Of a DNA stretch of 44,074 nucleotides, positions 7,936 to 15,884 are shown in pieces. Under the pieces are notes generated by a model. That model saw only the letters and a program-made list of their open reading frames with translations. It was not told the origin of the DNA and made no database searches. Origin of the DNA: Rhodospirillales bacterium (GTDB taxonomy: Bacteria; Pseudomonadota; Alphaproteobacteria; Rhodospirillales; JAPHRK01); contig JAPHRK010000035.1 of assembly GCA_026196105.1 (NCBI GenBank), positions 66,341 to 110,414 on the forward strand. Reading direction: 5' to 3'. Position 1 is the stretch's first letter. Each line of letters starts with the position of its first letter. Position numbers and translations under genes: made by a program.

Positions 7936-10626
7936 ATGGCCAATGGCGGTTTAATATCTCGTATCCTTTCATGGCGTCCCTTAGGGGCCTCATTAACGGC
8001 TGCAACCGTATTTTTTGTTGTCGGTATTCTCTTTTGGGGTGCCTTCAACACAGTAATGGAAGCAACCAACACCCTACCTTTCTGTATTTCTTGTCACGAA
8101 ATGAAAGACAACGTGTACGAAGAATATAAAGAAACATCTCACTACCAGAACCGCAGTGGTGTTCGTGCTAGCTGCTCTGACTGTCACGTTCCTCGTCCTT
8201 GGGTTTACAAAATTATTCGTAAAATTGAGGCTTCCAGAGAGGTTTATCATAAAGTCCTCGGGACCATTAATACCCCCGAAAAATTTGAAGCTCACCGCTA
8301 TCAGCTTGCTAAGAACGTCTGGAAAGCAATGAAGGAAACGGATTCCAGAGAGTGCCGCAATTGTCACTCTTGGGATTCCATGAAACAAGACAAGCAGATT
8401 AAACGCGCCTGGAAAAATCACCAATTGGCTCAAGCCGATGGCATGACCTGTATCGATTGTCACAAAGGCCTCGCCCACAGGGACGTGAGTGGATTGATAA
8501 AAGAAGGTGAAGACCCCTATGACGGTAGAGCCGTTGATGATCGCCGCTTGCCTCCCAAACCAACCAAGGCAGAACTAAAAGCTGCTGCGGACGCAAAAAT
8601 GGCAGAAGAAGCTAAAAAAGCGGAAGAAGCTAAAAAAGCTGCCGCAGCAGCAGCTCCTAAAGCCGCTGCGGCACCCACATCAGCAGGTAGTGGAGGTGCC
8701 GAAGGTGTCGCATGGGACGGTGTTACAGGTAAGGACATTACCCTCCTCTATCCTGGCATTGCCTCTCTTGAGTGGGTTTACAAGGGTTCTGACCATGGCG
8801 GTGCACGTGCTCTCAAGAAGCTGGGAGATCGTTGCATTGAGTGTCACGAAGGTGAACAGGATAAGATGGGCGCTAAAATTGTCTCTGGTGAAAAAGCCGA
8901 GCCAACCCCAATTCCTGGCAAACGCGGACACATTAAAGTTAATGTAAAAGCTGCCAACGATAGTGCTAATCTTTACATGCGCTTTGAATGGGATGATGTA
9001 GGCCATACCCCTGCTCCATTCGTTGATGGCGGTAAAATGGATCCTGCTAACCAAATGAAACTTGCTGTGATGTTTGACCATGGCAAAGTTGAAAAAGCTG
9101 ACCATGCCGGTTGCTGGGCAACCTGTCACCATGACTCACGCTATATGCCTGATCATCCTAAAGACCAAGATGCGGTTAAAGCTGGTGTCACCAAATACTT
9201 GCTTGAAAGCAAAACTGAGTGGGAAGTCAACGGCAACGATGGCAAACCGCGCGGTGCTTGGGATAAAGCTCGTCCACAAGCTGAAATCGATGGTTACATG
9301 AAAGACGGTGTCTTCCTTGAACTTATTCGCTACAAAAGTGGTGATAAAAAAACCGAATCTGGACACGTGCTTGAAAAGCGTGTCATGGAAGGTGGAGCAA
9401 AATCTACTATCACCGCAAAATTGGTTGATGGTAAATGGGTTGCTTTCTTAACCCGTCCGCTCAAAGCCTCTGACGGTTTTGTTTCTTTCGAAAAAGACAC
9501 GCTCTACACCATGGGTTTTGCTATTCATGATGACTTCACTGATGCTCGTTTCCACCATGTATCTTTGGAATACAAGCTTGGTATTGATAATGCTGAAGCC
9601 GAAGTGAATGCAGCAACTGTTGCGGCACCTGCTGGTGGTTCTGCCGCGGCACCTACTGCTGCAGCAGCCCCTGCTAAAGCTGCAGCGACTTCAAGTGGCG
9701 GTGCCGTTGACTGGAGCAAAGCAACAGCCAAAGACATCACCTTCCTCTATCCTGGTCAGGCTTCCCTTGAGTGGGTTTACAAAGGCTCCGACCATGGTGG
9801 TGCTCGCGCCATCAAGAAACTGGGTGACCGTTGCATCGAATGTCACGAAGGTGAAGAAGATAAAATGGGCGCCAAGATTGTCTCCGGTGAAAAAGCCGAG
9901 CCAACACCAATCCCTGGCAAGCGGGGTCACATCAAAGTAAGCGTCAAAGCCGCTAACGATGGTGAAAACCTCTATATGCAGTTCCAGTGGCCTAATAAAT
10001 CCCACTCCCCCGTACCTTTCGTTGACGGCGGCAAAATGGACCCTGCGAACCAAATGAAGTTCGCTATGATGATTGATGACGGTAAAGTTGAAAAAGGTGA
10101 CAGTGCTGGTTGCTGGGCAACTTGTCACCATGATTCACGTTATATGCCTGACCATCCTAAAGACCAAGATGAGGTAAAAGCTGGTGTCACAAAATACCTG
10201 CTTGAAGCCAAAACTGAATGGGAAGTCAACGGCAACGATGGCAAACCTCGTGGTGCATGGGATAAAGCCAAACCACAAGGCGACATTGATAGCCTTAAAA
10301 GCGGTGGTCAATTTATGGACTTGACCCGTTTCTTAAGCGGCAATGGTGGTAAATCTGAATCAGGTATCGTTCTCGACAAACGAGACATGACTGGTGGCCA
10401 AGCCATAGAATATACTGGAGCCCTTGCAGATGGTGTGTGGACTGTAAACATGAAACGGCCTTTAAAAGCCGCTAATGGTTTGGTTTCACTTGAACCAGGT
10501 AAACTCTACACCGTTGGCTTTGCCATTCATGATGACTTTACAACAGCTCGCTTCCATCACGTTTCTTTGGAATACAGGCTAGGCATCGATAATGCTGATG
10601 CTGAAATCAACGCAATCAAAAATTAA
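7936..10626 (+). CDS. NapC/NirT tetraheme cytochrome fused to two ethylbenzene-dehydrogenase-like heme domains
   Basis: This 896-residue protein has an N-terminal membrane anchor (about residues 18-42) and four CXXCH sites (C50, C80, C140, C172) typical of the NapC/NirT quinol dehydrogenases. An Ala/Lys-rich linker (about 205-260) leads to two near-identical domains, about 267-558 and 598-890, joined by an Ala/Pro linker. Each has one CXXCH (C300; C633) and one CX3CH (C393-W-A-T-C397-H; C726-W-A-T-C730-H). The domain resembles the heme-binding subunit family of ethylbenzene/DMSO dehydrogenases (EB_dh). I infer it carries electrons from quinol to periplasmic NirS or the cupredoxin. ATG 7936 follows GGGGGGAAG. 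It lies between nirS and a signalling gene. Confidence 0.9.
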   Translation: MANGGLISRILSWRPLGASLTAATVFFVVGILFWGAFNTVMEATNTLPFCISCHEMKDNVYEEYKETSHYQNRSGVRASCSDCHVPRPWVYKIIRKIEASREVYHKVLGTINTPEKFEAHRYQLAKNVWKAMKETDSRECRNCHSWDSMKQDKQIKRAWKNHQLAQADGMTCIDCHKGLAHRDVSGLIKEGEDPYDGRAVDDRRLPPKPTKAELKAAADAKMAEEAKKAEEAKKAAAAAAPKAAAAPTSAGSGGAEGVAWDGVTGKDITLLYPGIASLEWVYKGSDHGGARALKKLGDRCIECHEGEQDKMGAKIVSGEKAEPTPIPGKRGHIKVNVKAANDSANLYMRFEWDDVGHTPAPFVDGGKMDPANQMKLAVMFDHGKVEKADHAGCWATCHHDSRYMPDHPKDQDAVKAGVTKYLLESKTEWEVNGNDGKPRGAWDKARPQAEIDGYMKDGVFLELIRYKSGDKKTESGHVLEKRVMEGGAKSTITAKLVDGKWVAFLTRPLKASDGFVSFEKDTLYTMGFAIHDDFTDARFHHVSLEYKLGIDNAEAEVNAATVAAPAGGSAAAPTAAAAPAKAAATSSGGAVDWSKATAKDITFLYPGQASLEWVYKGSDHGGARAIKKLGDRCIECHEGEEDKMGAKIVSGEKAEPTPIPGKRGHIKVSVKAANDGENLYMQFQWPNKSHSPVPFVDGGKMDPANQMKFAMMIDDGKVEKGDSAGCWATCHHDSRYMPDHPKDQDEVKAGVTKYLLEAKTEWEVNGNDGKPRGAWDKAKPQGDIDSLKSGGQFMDLTRFLSGNGGKSESGIVLDKRDMTGGQAIEYTGALADGVWTVNMKRPLKAANGLVSLEPGKLYTVGFAIHDDFTTARFHHVSLEYRLGIDNADAEINAIKN

Positions 10627-10648
10627 TCTGTTCAATTTAGATTGCTTT

Positions 10649-10676
10649 CTGTGGCGAGGGACGGCCCTCGCCACAG
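10649..10676. terminator. 12-base-pair perfect hairpin, terminator-like without T-run
   Basis: CTGTGGCGAGGG and CCCTCGCCACAG pair perfectly around an ACGG loop, 22 bases after the NapC-fusion stop and 3 bases before the GTG start of the next gene. No T-tract follows, so it is not a standard intrinsic terminator. It may protect the upstream mRNA 3' end or reduce read-through and translation into the signalling gene. Confidence 0.6.
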
Positions 10677-10679
10677 GTT

Positions 10680-13232
10680 GTGAAAGAAAGAATTTTGAGT
10701 AACCAAGAACTATTTACGGATGAATGGCCTGTAATATCGAAACAATCTTTGGTCGATCAACCCATAGCAAAGATTGTAAATCGGGAACTTTTGTTTTGTA
10801 GTCCTGAAGAACGCCTCTCCGACGCCGCACACAGAATGCAAGAAAGCGGCTGTAGCTCAATTATTGTTCAAGAGAATAATATCCCTATCGGCATTTGGAC
10901 CGAGCGAGATGCCTTAGCGGTTGATTGCTCAAATCTAATTGCTTTGGACCAACCAATCCGCTCGTACATGCGCTCCCCGGTTAAGACGATAAATCATAAC
11001 GTCAGCGTTGGTGCCAGTGCGGTTCGTTTTAAAGAAGAAGGTGTTCGCCATCTTCTCGTTGTAGATGATAACTCACAAACCATTGGAATCATTACTCAGA
11101 CTGACGTCATCCTCAAACATGGCGTTGAATACTATCTCGGTGTTAAAGACGTTCGATCAGCTTTGACCGTATCTGCACCAGTTGTTTCAGCAAGTGCTTT
11201 ACTGCAAGAAGTTGTTGCCGCTATTAGAGCCTCCAAACAATCGGCAGTTTGTGTTGAGTATGCGGAAGGTGATTACGGAATTGTCACCGACAAAGACATT
11301 ACCCACCTTATTGCAGAAAAAAAAGTTGCAAAAACAGCTCGAGAAATTGGTACACGTCATTTAGTTACGGTCTCGACCAACGCTTCTCTCTTAGAAGCTC
11401 GGAACAAGCTTGCTCATCATGGCTTTAGGCATTTAGGGGTCGTTGATCCAAGCCGTAAGCTTGTGGGGCTTCTCAGTTATTCTGGCATCTTGAACAGCCT
11501 TCAATACGAGTACCTCAAACAGATTGATATTGTTCTTGGTGAGCGGGACAAAGCGCTTAAGCAGTTTCAATCTAACCTTAGGTTAGCCCATAAAATTATT
11601 GAATACTCTCTTGATGGGATCATCTTGCTCAATGCTGATGGTATCATCGAATACGTCAACCCAACCTTCACCAATGTCACTGGTTACTCAGCAGATGAAG
11701 CCATCGGGAAAACGCCTAACCTCTTAAAATCAGGTCGCCACGACCAAGAATATTATACACAAATGTGGCAAACATTATCTGAAACAGGTTATTGGCAAGG
11801 AGAGATTTGGAATAGACGGAAAAATGGATCTATCTATCCAGAATGGCTTACCATCACTGCAATTAGGGATGATGAGGGGCAAATTCAGCAATACGCAGGA
11901 ATTTTTGCTGATATATCCGACCGTAAGGAAAAAGAAAAAGCGATTCGTAAGATGGCCTTTTTTGATGACCTAACGGGCCTCCCGAACAGGCGGCTTTTCA
12001 GAGATCGTTTGATGGTCGCGCTCGCCAGAGCAAAGCGGCACAATGAATATCTCGCTATTATGTTTCTAGACCTGGATCACTTCAAAAAGATCAACGATAC
12101 CCTAGGACATGTTGTAGGCGATACCTTGCTTGTTGAGGCCTCACAGCGCATCAAAGAATGCCTGCGGGAAGAAGATACCGTTGCACGCCTTGGAGGGGAT
12201 GAGTTTATTCTTCTTTTCCCAGACATTGAAAACATTGATGAAGTCATCAAGATTGCTGAACGGGTAAACCATTCATTCAACCAACCATACACGATTGATG
12301 GCCATGAACTTTATGTAACCAGCAGCATTGGGATCAGCATATCCCCTGATGATGGAAACGATGCCGACACCCTTATCAAAAATGCTGATGCGGCGATGTA
12401 TCGCTCTAAAGATGAAGGACGAAACAAATTTAATCTGTTTAGCCCTATCTTCACAGCTCATGGGAAAAGACATTTACAAGTAGAGAATGCCCTTCGGCAA
12501 GCCCTCAAAAATGATGAACTCACCATGGTCTTCCAGCCAAAAGTTAAGGCTTGGAATGGCGAGATTACTGGTGTTGAAGCTCTCGCCCGTTGGGAAAATA
12601 AAGAACTCGGGTTTATTTCGCCTGTTGAGTTTATTCCATTGGCTGAAAACATTGGTTTAATTAGTAAAATTGGCGTTTGGGCTCTTCGCTCTGCATGTAA
12701 AATCATGAAAGAGTGGCGAGAAGCCGGGCACCCGTTAATAAGTGTGGCTGTCAATATTTCAGCAATACAAGCGGTCGAGTCTACGTTTCCTCAATCCGTA
12801 GCAGCCATTCTATCTGAATTTGAAATTCCTGCGAAATACCTTGAAATTGAAATCACAGAAAGTACCTTCCTCAAAGATTTTGATATCGTCCGAAACAATC
12901 TTGAAGCTCTTAAAGGACTCGGTGCGAGCATTTCTATGGATGACTTTGGCACAGGATTCTCTAGCCTCAGTTATCTCAATAGAATTCCTTTGGACTACTT
13001 AAAGATTGACCGCAGTTTCGTCAGCAAAATGTTCATGGAAGAAGAAAGCCTCGAATTGGTGGCAACAATCATTTCTATGGCCAAAAACCTTGGCTTAAAA
13101 ACCATTGCTGAAGGTGTTGAAACTCAAGAGCAAGCTGACCTCCTTAATGACAAAGGATGCCACCTTCTCCAAGGTTATCTTTATTCAAAACCAATTTCTG
13201 CAAAAGAAATTGCTAAAAAATATTGGAAGTAG
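10680..13232 (+). CDS. CBS-PAS-GGDEF-EAL cyclic-di-GMP signalling protein
   Basis: The 850-residue cytoplasmic protein has two CBS pairs (about residues 28-150 and 155-280), a PAS domain (about 300-415), a GGDEF domain with intact G505-G-D-E-F and an inhibitory site R-E-E-D five residues before it, and an EAL domain starting at E633-A-L with D-D-F-G-T-G further on. It could both make and break cyclic-di-GMP; both catalytic motifs look intact. CBS pairs usually bind adenosine nucleotides and PAS may bind heme, flavin or a metabolite, so it may link energy or redox state to behaviour. The start is uncertain: GTG 10680 is used, and TTG 10695 is an alternative with a similar weak ribosome site. 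It lies after the NapC fusion and just before the cupredoxin. Confidence 0.92.
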   Translation: MKERILSNQELFTDEWPVISKQSLVDQPIAKIVNRELLFCSPEERLSDAAHRMQESGCSSIIVQENNIPIGIWTERDALAVDCSNLIALDQPIRSYMRSPVKTINHNVSVGASAVRFKEEGVRHLLVVDDNSQTIGIITQTDVILKHGVEYYLGVKDVRSALTVSAPVVSASALLQEVVAAIRASKQSAVCVEYAEGDYGIVTDKDITHLIAEKKVAKTAREIGTRHLVTVSTNASLLEARNKLAHHGFRHLGVVDPSRKLVGLLSYSGILNSLQYEYLKQIDIVLGERDKALKQFQSNLRLAHKIIEYSLDGIILLNADGIIEYVNPTFTNVTGYSADEAIGKTPNLLKSGRHDQEYYTQMWQTLSETGYWQGEIWNRRKNGSIYPEWLTITAIRDDEGQIQQYAGIFADISDRKEKEKAIRKMAFFDDLTGLPNRRLFRDRLMVALARAKRHNEYLAIMFLDLDHFKKINDTLGHVVGDTLLVEASQRIKECLREEDTVARLGGDEFILLFPDIENIDEVIKIAERVNHSFNQPYTIDGHELYVTSSIGISISPDDGNDADTLIKNADAAMYRSKDEGRNKFNLFSPIFTAHGKRHLQVENALRQALKNDELTMVFQPKVKAWNGEITGVEALARWENKELGFISPVEFIPLAENIGLISKIGVWALRSACKIMKEWREAGHPLISVAVNISAIQAVESTFPQSVAAILSEFEIPAKYLEIEITESTFLKDFDIVRNNLEALKGLGASISMDDFGTGFSSLSYLNRIPLDYLKIDRSFVSKMFMEEESLELVATIISMAKNLGLKTIAEGVETQEQADLLNDKGCHLLQGYLYSKPISAKEIAKKYWK

Positions 13233-13285
13233 TTTCATCTGAACTATATCATCTTTTAGGAACCTCATTTGTGGTAGGAAAAAAG

Positions 13286-13708
13286 ATGCTCAAAAAAAAC
13301 CTTCTTGCATTAGCAACAATTACAATTATGGCTTTACCTGCAACTGTTCAGGCAGGTGGAAAAGATGCTGAAATAGCCATGATCTGTGAAAAAGCTGCAG
13401 CTCGATATCAAGAACTGTTTGGCAAAGAAAAACTTCCCGACAACACGGTAGTCGTGACAACCTACAAATTTAATTTCTGTCCTAAAACTATCACCGTCAA
13501 GCCAGGAACAACCGTTCGCTGGGTAAATGTTGACAAGCGAACAAGCCATAGTGTTTGGCCCAAAGAAGCCAATATGCCAGAATCAGAGAGGTTCTTCCCT
13601 GACGAATCCTTTGAAATTAAGTTTGATGATGAAGGAACTTATCCATACCTCTGTGGCCCACACTGGGAACGAGATGGAATGATTGGCAATGTAAAGGTAA
13701 CGAAGTAA
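13286..13708 (+). CDS. Periplasmic type 1 copper protein (cupredoxin)
   Basis: The 140-residue protein has a signal peptide ending V-Q-A (residue 23) and a cupredoxin fold with a full type 1 copper set: His88 (T-S-H-S), Cys123, His126 (C-G-P-H) and Met132 (G-M-I-G). Two further cysteines, 34 and 65, may form a disulfide. Small blue copper proteins donate electrons to nitrite or nitric oxide reductases; the position inside the denitrification block suggests that role, but the partner is inferred. ATG 13286 follows TAGGA and the frame is open 63 bases upstream into the previous gene. It converges on the regulator gene, whose stop starts at the next base. Confidence 0.9.
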   Translation: MLKKNLLALATITIMALPATVQAGGKDAEIAMICEKAAARYQELFGKEKLPDNTVVVTTYKFNFCPKTITVKPGTTVRWVNVDKRTSHSVWPKEANMPESERFFPDESFEIKFDDEGTYPYLCGPHWERDGMIGNVKVTK

Positions 13709-14413
13709 TTACTCTTCGCCGCAGAATATCCTGAGAGCGTTGATATCATTAATATCGACGTTACGGCGCTCGCATATAACTCCGATGTCTCTAAGGCGTG
13801 CCATAGCCCGTGACAGGCTTTCAGGTTTCATACCTACATGGCTGGCAATAAGGGTTTTATCAAAAGGAAGCTTCACTTGTGCCCTGCCCTCTAACTTCTC
13901 AGTCAGCGACAAAAGAAACGATCCTAGCCTTTGTCCTGGGGATTTTAGTTTAAGGTCGGAAATTTGTCTTAACAAACGACGATGGCGACGAGACATAGCT
14001 GCCATAATTTTAAATGCGAGGACTGTATTTTGAGAGAGTTCTCTAAAGAAGGGTTCCGCACTAACTTGAACTAAGACTGAGCTTTCTACAACTTCAGCAT
14101 TCACAGGGAAACGACCAGAGGCAAACATAGCCGCCTCCGCAAAGGTGTGGACAGGTTCAACAATTTCCACCACCCCTTCATCACCGCTTTCCATCGCCGT
14201 AAAGAGCTTAACTTTACCCTCAAGAACCACATAAAACCGGTCAGCAGCATCGCCTTGACTAAAAAGAAGGGTGTGGCGAGGCATTGTGCGAGCAGATGCA
14301 CCCGCCATAAGTCGTTCAACGTCCTCCTCAGGCAGCTCTACAAAGGTTGGCGATTTACATACCAAGGCCAAATCATCATCGCTTAATAATCGAGATGCAC
14401 TCTTCGAACTCAT
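13709..14413 (-). CDS. CRP/FNR-family regulator, DNR/NNR-like (first copy)
   Basis: The 234-residue protein has an N-terminal cyclic-nucleotide-binding-like beta roll, a long dimer helix and a C-terminal helix-turn-helix. The recognition helix reads P-E-S-L-S-R-A, with Glu, Ser and Arg in the same spacing as FNR residues that read TTGA half-sites. It lacks an FNR-type N-terminal cysteine cluster, which places it with the DNR/NNR type that senses NO through heme. ATG 14413 follows AGGGG; a TTG at 14422 is less likely. It sits 22 bases downstream of a paralogous regulator and converges with the cupredoxin gene without spacer. Probable role: NO-dependent activation of the nir and NO-reductase promoters in this window. 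Confidence 0.88.
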   Translation of the reverse strand: MSSKSASRLLSDDDLALVCKSPTFVELPEEDVERLMAGASARTMPRHTLLFSQGDAADRFYVVLEGKVKLFTAMESGDEGVVEIVEPVHTFAEAAMFASGRFPVNAEVVESSVLVQVSAEPFFRELSQNTVLAFKIMAAMSRRHRRLLRQISDLKLKSPGQRLGSFLLSLTEKLEGRAQVKLPFDKTLIASHVGMKPESLSRAMARLRDIGVICERRNVDINDINALRIFCGEE

Positions 14414-14435
14414 ATTTTTCAAACCCCTAAATCAC

Positions 14436-15155
14436 TTAAGCTGGTTGCGACAAATCTGAATCTTGGCAGAAATCCCTTAAGGTTTCCACATCTTCCAGAA
14501 TTAGAGAATCGTGATCCCCCACCACACCAACTTCGCGTAATTTTCCAAGAGCCCGCGACAGGCTTTCCGGTTTCATTCCTAAACGGTTCGCTAGCAGTTT
14601 TTTATCATAAGGAAGTTTTACTTGAGCTTTCCCAATCTCAACATCTGTGAGACCTAAAAGGAAACTTCCTAAGCGCTGCCCAGTTGTTTTCAGTTTCAAT
14701 TCGCTCACCTGGCGAACAAGGGAACGAAGGTGGAAAGACATACTCGCCATCATATCCTTAATCAAAGGGAAGTTACCTTCCAAATGTTCAAGGAATGGCT
14801 CAGCAGGCATAACCACAAGTTTGGCACCCTCAACGACTTTTGCCCCGTTTTGGAAAGCCCCTTTTTCAAAAATTGGGGCAATGCCAAAATATTCACCCGG
14901 ACCAATAATATCTATAATGCTTTCTTTATGTTTCACTGACTCAACAAAAAGCTCAACACGACCACTCAGGATTAGATAGAAACGGTCAGCGTCTTCATCT
15001 TGTCGAAACAAAACTTGATCGTCGGAAACTTCTTCAACACTTGCACCTCGAAACAAGGCCGCAATTTGCTCCTTCGGTAACCTTTTAAAAAGGGCTGTCC
15101 CTTTAAGAGCATGAAGAGCGATATCTGGTAGGTCTTGGGAATTTATTTCCGGCAC
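14436..15155 (-). CDS. CRP/FNR-family regulator, DNR/NNR-like (second copy)
   Basis: The 239-residue protein is a paralogue of the next gene: same beta roll, dimer helix (Q-V-S-E-L-K-L-K) and recognition helix P-E-S-L-S-R-A. It also lacks an FNR cysteine cluster. There is no ATG near the N-terminus. GTG 15155, with a GAG 7-10 bases before it, gives an N-terminus similar in length to the paralogue; TTG at 15170 or 15191 are alternatives. A perfect TTGAC-N4-GTCAA box at 15227-15240 lies upstream and may mediate autoregulation. Two adjacent copies suggest either different signals or heterodimers. Confidence 0.87.
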   Translation of the reverse strand: MPEINSQDLPDIALHALKGTALFKRLPKEQIAALFRGASVEEVSDDQVLFRQDEDADRFYLILSGRVELFVESVKHKESIIDIIGPGEYFGIAPIFEKGAFQNGAKVVEGAKLVVMPAEPFLEHLEGNFPLIKDMMASMSFHLRSLVRQVSELKLKTTGQRLGSFLLGLTDVEIGKAQVKLPYDKKLLANRLGMKPESLSRALGKLREVGVVGDHDSLILEDVETLRDFCQDSDLSQPA

Positions 15156-15192
15156 GAATTTCTCAGCCAATGTTATAAGACAAAAGAGCAAG

Positions 15193-15213
15193 AAGCGCCG
15201 AAAACCGACGCTT
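15193..15213 (-). terminator. Possible minus-strand hairpin terminator
   Basis: On the minus strand AAGCGTCG pairs with CGGCGCTT (one G-U pair) and is followed by a T-rich stretch CTTGCTCTTTTGTCTT. The plus-strand copy has a C-A mismatch, so the structure belongs to minus-strand RNA. It may end the NO-reductase accessory transcript before the regulator genes. Confidence 0.5.
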
Positions 15214-15226
15214 CCCTTAGTTATAC

Positions 15227-15240
15227 TTGACAGAAGTCAA
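15227..15240. promoter_or_regulatory. FNR/NNR-type box before the regulator pair
   Basis: TTGAC-AGAA-GTCAA is a perfect palindrome. A -10-like TATAAC at 15220-15225 (minus strand) would put the box about 20 bases before the start, a repressing position. Another TATAAC on the minus strand at about 15172-15177 would place it near -67. The sign of control cannot be read from the sequence. Confidence 0.75.
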
Positions 15241-15271
15241 GTAATCCAGCCTTCTTCGGATATGTTTTGTA

Positions 15272-15874
15272 TTAATAAACTTTGAAATTTTGATTTTGTT
15301 CATCAAATGTGACTACAAAATTCCTGCCACTGACCAATTCTATTTTTTCTTTATATTCAAAGTCATAACCTTCATCCCTCACACTGTCGCGCATCTGAAT
15401 ACTCACCTCATGAACACCAGTAGGTACTACGAGTTTTTGATAAAAGATAGAAGCACCATCTTTAGAAAGCCCTTTGGGTCGCGAGACATGACGATAGACT
15501 TCTTCATCATTAACAGTCATGACTAAAAGTACGGGGGTTCTCTCGCGCTCACACGACATGGCTGCCCTCATATTTGGGGGCAGTTTCTTCAGTTCTGCTT
15601 TCGTGCGTTTCTTGCATTCAGTAATTCTTTTACCGCTATGGCTAATACTTACCTTAATCATTGCCTGGTTTTCTGCCAGATAATGGTAAGCTAAAGGATT
15701 AGGAGATGTTTCTGATGTTAAGAAATGCCCTGCCGCAGAGAAAAAACCGAGAATAAACATTGTAAGAATAGCAAACACAGATAACCCGATAATTCGCCGA
15801 ATTAAGACGGCAAGTGTTACCTTTTCCTCGATTCCTTTAGGAAAATACTTATCGGGGGTAATTTCTGATCTCAT
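15272..15874 (-). CDS. Membrane-anchored protein of unknown function in the NO-reductase cluster
   Basis: The 200-residue protein has one membrane helix at about residues 28-50 and a soluble C-terminal part rich in beta strands with two cysteines (C87, C107), probably in the periplasm. I do not recognise a family. It starts 10 bases after the stop of the cytochrome b/iron-sulfur fusion gene, so the two are co-transcribed and likely work together. The beta-rich extracytoplasmic part recalls domains that assist assembly of membrane redox complexes, but that is only an analogy. Confidence 0.75.
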   Translation of the reverse strand: MRSEITPDKYFPKGIEEKVTLAVLIRRIIGLSVFAILTMFILGFFSAAGHFLTSETSPNPLAYHYLAENQAMIKVSISHSGKRITECKKRTKAELKKLPPNMRAAMSCERERTPVLLVMTVNDEEVYRHVSRPKGLSKDGASIFYQKLVVPTGVHEVSIQMRDSVRDEGYDFEYKEKIELVSGRNFVVTFDEQNQNFKVY

Positions 15875-15884
15875 TTATTTTCCC

